This document shows positions 6,471 to 12,303 of a DNA stretch of 16,041 nucleotides, piece by piece; position 1 is the stretch's first letter, and every line of letters begins with the position of its first letter. A model generated the notes under the pieces. That model saw only the letters and a program-made list of their open reading frames with translations, was not told where the DNA came from and did not search any database. The position numbers and the translations under genes were made by a program. The DNA comes from Opitutia bacterium (lineage in GTDB: Bacteria; Verrucomicrobiota; Verrucomicrobiia; Opitutales; JANYDI01). Location: contig JANYDI010000121.1 in assembly GCA_025363695.1 (NCBI GenBank), positions 1 through 16,041 on the forward strand, given 5' to 3'.

Positions 6471-9128
6471 TCACTTCACCTGGTAAGTACTCATATAATT
6501 CTTCAATCCTTCCGCAAGCGGTGCGGAGCCGCTGGCCATATCGGGTTTGCCGCCGCCCTTGCCGCCCAGGGGGGTGAGGAAGTCCGACAGCAGTGTATTG
6601 GCAGCGCCGAGTACTTTTTGGGCTTCGGGAGTGGCCAGGGCGATGGCGTGAAGCTTGTCATCGGGGGCGACTAGCAGGACGGCGCCGCTGCCTAGGTGGT
6701 TAAGGATTTGGACCGCTAGGGGGCGCAGGTGCTTGGGCTCGTCGATTTGGGCCAGCAGCCAGGGCTGCCCTTTGTGGGGACGGGCTAGGGCCGCTAGGCG
6801 CTTGGCTTCCTGCGTAATCCATTGATCTTCAAGCTTTTGCAGCGTTTTGGCCTGGGCTTTTGTGTGCTCAAGGTGTTGCTCCAGGCGCTGATTGAGCGTA
6901 TCAGGCGTGCAGTTGAGGCGGGCGCTAGCGCCTTCGAGGACAGCTAGGGTGTCGATGCACTGCTGATACGCTTCCATGCCGACACGGGCTTCGATGCGGC
7001 GCGTACCGGCGGCAATCCCGCCTTCGCTGTCAAGGAGGAAAAGCCCCAAGTGCCCGGTGGAGGGCACGTGGGTTCCGGCGCATAACTCAATAGAGTAGCC
7101 GCCGATGTCGACCACGCGGACGTGGTCGCCATATTTTTCACCAAAAAAGGCAAGCGCTTCCTTGGGTTTTTGAGAGAAGGGGACCTCGGTGCTGCGAATA
7201 GGGTGATTTTCGAGGATCTTTTCGTTGATCTTACGTTCTATTGATTTAAGGATATCCTTGCTTACGGCCTCAAAGTGGCTAAAGTCAAAGCGCAGTCCAT
7301 GGGGCGTCACGGCTGAACCGGCCTGGTGGATGTGCTCACCCAAGGCCTGGCGGAGAGCCCAGTTGAGCAAATGCGTAGCACTGTGATGGGCGGCAATTTT
7401 TTGACGGCGTGCGGTGTCGACGCTGAGGGTAACCGATTTACCGATGTATTCTGGCGGCAGAGCCTCAGGGATGCGGTGCCAATGCACGCCGTTGACGTCT
7501 TTTTGGGTGTCGAGGACTATAAAGGGATGGTCCTCGCAAGTCATGACGCCTTGGTCGCCGACTTGGCCACCCATTTCAGCATAAAAAGGCGTGCTTTCGG
7601 TGTTAAAGAAGTACTCACCTTGCGATTGCATTTGGCCCAAAAGGCGGGTCGCGTGCTGCGTGAGCGCGCTGGCATCGTAGCCCACAAAGTGCGTGGCCTG
7701 ATTTTTAGCGTGGGCGTCCTGGACTTCGATAACGGTTTTCACTTGGGCGGCCCGAGCGCGTTGGCGTTGCTCCTGCATGGCCGCCTCAAAGCCAGCTTCG
7801 TCCAAGGCAACCCCGCGTTGCTTAGCCAATAAAGCCGTCAGATCTACCGGAAAACCATAGGTGTCATAGAGCGTAAACAGGGCCTGCCCAGGTAGTTTTT
7901 GGGGGTGCTCCTTGACGAGGCGTTCAAACAGCTCCAGCCCGCGGTCCAAAGTTTTGCGAAAAGAGGCTTCCTCAGCGGCTAAAACACGCCCGACGAGGTC
8001 TTGGTTTTTGAGCAATTCCGGAAAGGCCTTGCCCATCGTTTTCACAAGGGCCGGCAAGAGGCTTTCCAAAAAGGCACCCTCAAGCCCAAGACGTTGTCCA
8101 AAAAGAACGGCACGGCGTAAAATCCGGCGTAAAACATAGCCACGGCCTTCGTTGGAGGGCATAATACCATCGGCAATAGAAAAACTCAGCGCCCGTAGGT
8201 GATCAGCAATGACGCGGAAGGCAAAGTCCTTGAGCTCATTGGGCGTCAGGGCATCACGGTCTTCAGGGACGCTGGCCTGGTAGGCATGCCCGCACAAGGC
8301 CGTTAGGGCGTCAAAAATGGGCGTAAACAGGCTACTGGCGTAGTTGGAGGGTTTTTGTGAAAAATCCTTAAATCCCCGTGTCTGGGCCTGAATGCCAGCT
8401 ACGCGCTCCAAGCCCATGCCGGTATCGACGTGCTTGTTAGGCAAAGGCACAAAACGCCCATCCGCTGTAGCGTTAAACTGGATAAACACAAGGTTCCACA
8501 GCTCCATGCACCAGGGGCTGCCCTGGTTGACCAGCTTGCCTTGCGTGTCGCCCGCGAGGGTTAGGTCCATATGAATTTCACTACAGGGACCACAAGGGCC
8601 TGTGTCGCCCATCATCCAAAAATTATCCTTGGCGCCAAATCGTGAAATATGGACCTTCGGGTCCAGGCCTTCACGTTCAAAGATGTTGGCCCACAACCCA
8701 TAAGCCTCCTCATCCGCCTCAGACGGATCGCCTTTGCCAGGCGTATAAACCGTCGCATACAAGCGTTCTTTCGGGAGCCCCCAAACACGGGTCAGCAACT
8801 CCCAGGCCCACTCGATAGCCTCCTTTTTAAAGTAGTTGCCAAAGGACCAGTTGCCCAGCATCTCAAAAAATGTGTGGTGGTACGTATCAAAGCCCACGTC
8901 CTCCAAGTCATTATGCTTGCCGCCTGCCCGAATACACTTTTGCGTATCCGCTACCCGAGGCGCTGGCGCCTGCCGCTCCTCCAAAAAACACGGCACAAAG
9001 GGGTTCATCCCCGCGTTGGTAAACAGCAGGTTCGGCGACGTCGGCATCAAGGGCGCCGATGGCACGATCGCGTGTTCCTTGCTTTTGAAAAAGTCTAGGA
9101 AAGTTTGTCTAATATGGTGAGCGTCCAT
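6471..9128 (-). CDS. alaS: Alanyl-tRNA synthetase
   Basis: AlaRS charges tRNA-Ala with alanine and clears wrongly attached serine and glycine. The 885-residue protein is full length. The N-terminal class II core holds motif 2 (VADTQKCIRAGGKHNDLEDVG, from 59) and motif 3 (GMGLERVAG, 237-245). The editing domain keeps its metal ligands HSATH (582-586) and CAGTH (683-687). The C-terminal domain carries GGKGGGKPDMASGSA. Insertions such as GKGDPSEADEEAY (131-143) and SQKPSNYASSLF (257-268) are typical, from memory, of some PVC and related bacterial AlaRS. The ATG at 9128 lacks a Shine-Dalgarno site. The gene is bracketed by two two-ended repeat copies and so is probably transcribed on its own. Confidence 0.97.
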   Translation of the reverse strand: MDAHHIRQTFLDFFKSKEHAIVPSAPLMPTSPNLLFTNAGMNPFVPCFLEERQAPAPRVADTQKCIRAGGKHNDLEDVGFDTYHHTFFEMLGNWSFGNYFKKEAIEWAWELLTRVWGLPKERLYATVYTPGKGDPSEADEEAYGLWANIFEREGLDPKVHISRFGAKDNFWMMGDTGPCGPCSEIHMDLTLAGDTQGKLVNQGSPWCMELWNLVFIQFNATADGRFVPLPNKHVDTGMGLERVAGIQAQTRGFKDFSQKPSNYASSLFTPIFDALTALCGHAYQASVPEDRDALTPNELKDFAFRVIADHLRALSFSIADGIMPSNEGRGYVLRRILRRAVLFGQRLGLEGAFLESLLPALVKTMGKAFPELLKNQDLVGRVLAAEEASFRKTLDRGLELFERLVKEHPQKLPGQALFTLYDTYGFPVDLTALLAKQRGVALDEAGFEAAMQEQRQRARAAQVKTVIEVQDAHAKNQATHFVGYDASALTQHATRLLGQMQSQGEYFFNTESTPFYAEMGGQVGDQGVMTCEDHPFIVLDTQKDVNGVHWHRIPEALPPEYIGKSVTLSVDTARRQKIAAHHSATHLLNWALRQALGEHIHQAGSAVTPHGLRFDFSHFEAVSKDILKSIERKINEKILENHPIRSTEVPFSQKPKEALAFFGEKYGDHVRVVDIGGYSIELCAGTHVPSTGHLGLFLLDSEGGIAAGTRRIEARVGMEAYQQCIDTLAVLEGASARLNCTPDTLNQRLEQHLEHTKAQAKTLQKLEDQWITQEAKRLAALARPHKGQPWLLAQIDEPKHLRPLAVQILNHLGSGAVLLVAPDDKLHAIALATPEAQKVLGAANTLLSDFLTPLGGKGGGKPDMASGSAPLAEGLKNYMSTYQVK

Positions 9129-9165
9129 GGTATGTGGAGTGGAATGGAGTGTATTAAGGAAGGGG

Positions 9166-9435
9166 CTAAGGGGCGCCAGCGCCCCTTAGGATCCCCTGCC
9201 GATAGGCAATTTTACAAAATGCTAGCGCATTTTGGTAAAATTGCCTATCGGGTAGGTAGATACTAAGCCCCCCACAGATCGCGAAGCGATCGAAGTGTAC
9301 ACGGATTTTGATTCCAAAGGAATCTGTGGAGGCCTTGGTATAGGCTTCCCGGTAGGCAATTTTTATAAAATGCGCTAGCATTTTTAAAAATTGCCTATCG
9401 GAAAGGGGATCCCAAGGGGAGCTTGCTCCTCTTGG
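9166..9435. repeat. Composite hairpin repeat with the end module at both ends
   Basis: This copy occupies most of the 352-base gap between the FMN reductase and alaS. Order: hp1 (9166-9189), GGATCC (9189-9194), hp2 (9199-9251), hp3 (9277-9291, GAA loop), GATTCC/GGAATC (9310-9324), hp2' (9349-9401), GGATCC (9407-9412) and hp1' (9412-9435, G(CTTG)C tip). CCACAG at 9272 and CTGTGG at 9324-9329 pair around the core, so the centre can form one closed multi-branch structure. It lacks hp4. No gene is seen in the gap. Confidence 0.9.
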
Positions 9436-9480
9436 CCTTTTCTATTTTCAGCGCTCACTCTAGGGAAAACCATCGATGTG

Positions 9481-10044
9481 TCAAGTTTTTCCGATGATTT
9501 TCATGGCATGCACTACCGATTGCAGCTTTGCATGCTGATTAGAGTCCTTGAGGCTGTTGTCGGGGTTGAAGGCATCATAGGCGAGGGGGAGACAGAAGGT
9601 ATCGGGCAGGACGATACCTCCGATGTTGCTGAGCATGAGGCGCAGGTGAACCAAGGCGCGCATGCCACCAAAGCCGCCTGGAGAGGCGCCGCCCAGGGCG
9701 AAGATTTTCCCTCGAAAGGCGAGTAGCGGCGCTTCGGAGGGCTGGTGAGGCCGAGAGAGCCAGCTGATCGTATTACACAACAGGGGCGTGATGCCGGAGT
9801 TGTATTCAGCCGAGGCGATAAAAATGCTATCGCTGGCTGCAAATAAGGCCTTGAGCGTCTTGGCTGGCGCTGGGAGCCCGTTTTGGACCTCATCGTCCCC
9901 ATTGTACAGGGGCATAGGATAGTCCTTGAGGTCGACAAAGGTGGCCTCGTGGCCGATATCTTTGGCGATTTTGTAGGCGATTTTGGCAAGCTTTTTATTG
10001 ACGGAATCCGTACGGATGCTACTAGCTAAGAAGAGTGATTTCAT
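9481..10044 (-). CDS. NADPH-dependent FMN reductase family flavoprotein
   Basis: This is a 187-residue flavodoxin-like protein of the NADPH-dependent FMN reductase family, which reduces FMN, quinones or azo/chromate compounds with NAD(P)H. The physiological substrate cannot be told. The phosphate-binding loop is ASSIRTDSVNKKLA (7-20). The flavin-contacting segment is AEYNSGITPLLCNTISWLSR (79-98), and GGASPGGFGGMRA (118-130) is the usual second loop. The ATG at 10044 is not preceded by a Shine-Dalgarno site. It diverges from the RimJ-like GNAT, with 88 bases between the two start codons, so the two may share a control region, though I see no clear promoter pair there. Confidence 0.9.
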   Translation of the reverse strand: MKSLFLASSIRTDSVNKKLAKIAYKIAKDIGHEATFVDLKDYPMPLYNGDDEVQNGLPAPAKTLKALFAASDSIFIASAEYNSGITPLLCNTISWLSRPHQPSEAPLLAFRGKIFALGGASPGGFGGMRALVHLRLMLSNIGGIVLPDTFCLPLAYDAFNPDNSLKDSNQHAKLQSVVHAMKIIGKT

Positions 10045-10132
10045 ACAGGGTAACGGTAGTTCACTTGCAATAGAGAAAGCAATAAAATTATTTGTTGTTG
10101 CTTAGCGGGTGTTTTTTATTAGACCTATCTTC

Positions 10133-10675
10133 ATGATTGAGACCGAACGCCTTTTTTTGCGTTTGTGGCGTCCTGAGGATGCCCAGGCGTATTTTCTGAT
10201 AAATCAGGACCCGAAAGTCATCGAGTTCCTATTTGGCCCGCTGACGATGCAGCAAGTGCAGGATTTTATGGCGGAAGCCAACAGGCGCCAGCAGCACTAC
10301 GGGTACACGCTGTGGGCTGCGGAGCTAAAGGCCACCGGGGCGCTGCTGGGTTTTATTGGCCTTAATTATACCGATTGGGACGGGCAGCTCTTTACACCTG
10401 CCGTCGAAGTCGGGTATCGCCTGGGCTCCCAGTATTGGGGCCACGGTTACGCCACCGAGGGCGCCAAGGCTGCTTTGGACTATGGCTTTAATACCTGTGG
10501 CCTGGAGGAAATCGTTTCCTTCACCGTGCCGGCCAACGTGCGTTCCCTGCGCGTTATGGAAAAAATCGGCCTAAAACGCGACTTTGCGGGTGACTTTGCC
10601 AGTCCGAAGGTGGCGGAGGAGCATAGGTTGTCGAGGCATATTTTATACAGGATAAGGAAAGGGCAAGGGGACTAG
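10133..10675 (+). CDS. RimJ/RimL-type GNAT N-acetyltransferase
   Basis: The 180-residue protein matches the RimJ/RimL branch of GNATs, which acetylate protein N-termini, aminoglycosides or small amines. The opening IETERLFLRLWRPEDAQAYF is the family hallmark, and QYWGHGYATEGAKAALDYGF (100-119) is the acetyl-CoA binding motif. PANVRSLRVMEKIGLKR is the typical motif B. I chose the ATG at 10133; a GTG at 10109 would add eight residues that do not look like the family. The stop codon TAG (10673-10675) lies at the centre of the perfect palindrome CAAGGGGACTAGTCCCCTTG, the hp1 of the next repeat, so the final residues Gly-Gln-Gly-Asp are encoded by the repeat end. Confidence 0.87.
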   Translation: MIETERLFLRLWRPEDAQAYFLINQDPKVIEFLFGPLTMQQVQDFMAEANRRQQHYGYTLWAAELKATGALLGFIGLNYTDWDGQLFTPAVEVGYRLGSQYWGHGYATEGAKAALDYGFNTCGLEEIVSFTVPANVRSLRVMEKIGLKRDFAGDFASPKVAEEHRLSRHILYRIRKGQGD

Positions 10676-10941
10676 TCCCCTTGGATCCCCTACGGATAGC
10701 GATTTACTAAAATGCGATGCATTTTAGATAAATCGCTATCCAATAGGACATACAAGGCCCTCCACAGATCGCGAAGCGATCCGGGAGTACTTTATGAACT
10801 GCTTCGAGCCGGTTTGAGGGGTGCATTGGGGGTTCAGGCAAGGAAGGGAAGTAGCGTAGCGCACTGCCAGTGCGTAGCGCACTTTAGGTGCGTGAGTCAC
10901 TTCCATGACGCAGCATCAACCCCCAATGTGCCCCTCAAACC
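10664..10941. repeat. Composite hairpin repeat bridging two convergent genes (hp4 type)
   Basis: Parts in order: hp1 (10664-10683), GGATCC (10683-10688), hp2 (10694-10741), hp3 (10767-10781, GATCGC-GAA-GCGATC) and hp4 (10811-10941). The hp4 outer stem (10811-10834 with 10918-10941) has 22 Watson-Crick pairs and two G.T pairs. Its interior is longer than in the other copies because of an extra GTGCGTAGCGCAC-like unit (around 10851-10895). The left end contains the stop codon of the GNAT gene, and the right end contains the stop codon and last seven sense codons of dnaX. Confidence 0.9.
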
Positions 10942-12085
10942 CTTGCACGCGTATGCCCAGCTCCTTAATAAGGGCCTGGGTGCTCCCTGGGAGTTGCTCG
11001 GGGCCTGGTTGCTGCGTGAGTTCCTGGATGAGACTGTCGATGGAGCGGGTTTGGCCTTCGTGAGCGGCCTTGAGGAGAAGGACCTCGAAGTGGATGTTTT
11101 CCGAAAGGCCTTGCGCAAAGGTGAGCCGGCCGGAGTGCAGCACATCAAGCATGCGCAAGAGCGGCTCGGCGCTGCTTTGTTGGTTCTGAGCGGCCTCGAT
11201 GAGGGCTTCATGGAAGCGTTGCTCAAGGGCTTGTAGGGTCAGATGCAGGTCACGGCCGGCTTGGACGAGCTGGTCTACTTGCTGGGTAAGGGCGGCCAGG
11301 TTGTAGTGGGTGATTGCCTGCACGAGCGTGTCGACTTCCTGCTTGGAGGCCAGACCATAACTGGCGGCGAGGTCTTGCTGGGTCAGCGTTTTCCCGCAAA
11401 AGGCTATGAGCTGATCCAGCATGGATTGGGCGTCTCGCATACCGCCATCAGAGAGGAGGGCTATGGACTCAAGGACTTCCGGCTCAGCGCTAACGCCTTC
11501 AGCTTGAGCGATATGAGCGAGGGTTTCAGTGATTATTTTTTTGGAAATCGGCCTAAAGGTGAGGCGTTGGCAACGGGAGGCAATCGTGGCTGGGACTTTT
11601 TGGGCTTCGGTGGTGGCAAAAATGAACTTTACGTGCGCGGGAGGCTCTTCAAGGGTTTTGAGCAAGGCGTTAAAGGCTGCTGAAGACAGCATGTGGACTT
11701 CGTCAATAATATAGAGCTTATATTTGCATTCTGCGGGAGCGTATTGGCATTCCTCTCGCAACTGGCGGACCTGTTCTACGCCATTGTTGGAGGCTCCGTC
11801 GATCTCCACCACGTCCAAACACGTGCCCTTGAGGATGCTTTGCGCGCGCTGGGTTTGCGGGTCCGCCTCACTACTGGGGCCTCCTGGGGCATTGATGGCC
11901 ATGGCAAACAGCCGCGCTGTGGTTGTTTTACCGGTACCGCGCGGACCGATAAACAAGTACGCATGGGCCAAGCGATTGTGCTCAATCGCGTTTTTGAGCG
12001 TGCGTACAATAGGCTCTTGGCCGACCAGCTCACTAAAGCGCTTGGGTCGCCAACGCCTGGCAATGACTTCGTATCCCTGGCTCAT
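10916..12085 (-). CDS. dnaX: DNA polymerase III gamma/tau subunit, short form
   Basis: DnaX is the ATPase of the clamp loader. This 389-residue protein has the AAA+ core: RRWRPKRFSELVGQ at the N-terminus, Walker A GPRGTGKT (47-54), Walker B LYIIDE (124-129), LKTLEEPP, and sensor-1/SRC near 158-172. The four-cysteine zinc module that normally follows Walker A is absent; the segment AINAPGGPSSEADPQTQRA has no cysteine. The protein stops just after clamp-loader domain III, so the tau-specific tail that contacts DnaB helicase and the polymerase alpha subunit is missing. Its last residues (FEGHIGG) and stop are encoded inside a dispersed repeat. A GTG directly precedes the ATG at 12085. There is no Shine-Dalgarno site. 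The SRP RNA gene lies 16 bases upstream. Confidence 0.92.
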   Translation of the reverse strand: MSQGYEVIARRWRPKRFSELVGQEPIVRTLKNAIEHNRLAHAYLFIGPRGTGKTTTARLFAMAINAPGGPSSEADPQTQRAQSILKGTCLDVVEIDGASNNGVEQVRQLREECQYAPAECKYKLYIIDEVHMLSSAAFNALLKTLEEPPAHVKFIFATTEAQKVPATIASRCQRLTFRPISKKIITETLAHIAQAEGVSAEPEVLESIALLSDGGMRDAQSMLDQLIAFCGKTLTQQDLAASYGLASKQEVDTLVQAITHYNLAALTQQVDQLVQAGRDLHLTLQALEQRFHEALIEAAQNQQSSAEPLLRMLDVLHSGRLTFAQGLSENIHFEVLLLKAAHEGQTRSIDSLIQELTQQPGPEQLPGSTQALIKELGIRVQGFEGHIGG

Positions 12086-12101
12086 CACAAAAAAAGAAAT
12101 C

Positions 12102-12187
12102 GGGGCTCCCGCATACCCAAACTGAACCCGCTACCCTTGCTCCCTTCCAGGCCTGGGGGATTCACGACAGCCCGTCACGCAGGCCCC
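12102..12187 (-). ncRNA. ffs: Small bacterial signal recognition particle RNA (4.5S type)
   Basis: The SRP RNA binds Ffh and targets nascent membrane proteins to the translocon. On the minus strand the region reads GGGGCCTGCG at the 5' end and GCGGGAGCCCC at the 3' end, closing a long hairpin. Its tip is CAGGCCTGGAAGGGAGCA (12138-12155), the diagnostic domain IV: CAGG opposite AGCA as the symmetric loop, three pairs CCT/GGG, and a GGAA tetraloop, matching the E. coli CAGG-TCC-GGAA-GGA-AGCA pattern. The length of about 86 bases fits short SRP RNAs without an Alu domain. A run of seven T after ATTTC (12089-12100) follows the terminal stem. Location directly upstream of dnaX is common in bacteria. 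The exact ends are estimated from pairing. Confidence 0.9.
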
Positions 12188-12303
12188 GACGAGCATCACT
12201 GTGTGTGTTTTGGGGCAAAATGCAAGCATTTATTTAGGGGGAGGGCTAAGGTACCTGGCGTTTTTTTATTGCATGATATATCGAGAATTGTTTATTGTTT
12301 TTA

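Noticed and set aside
9166..9381. A 71-codon minus-strand open frame, with a similar one at 6134-6322
   Set aside because: Both are read from repeat copies with palindromic sequence and have no ribosome site or family resemblance.
10712..11236. A 174-codon plus-strand open frame
   Set aside because: It starts in the repeat and continues antisense through dnaX, whose AAA+ motifs are certain on the other strand.
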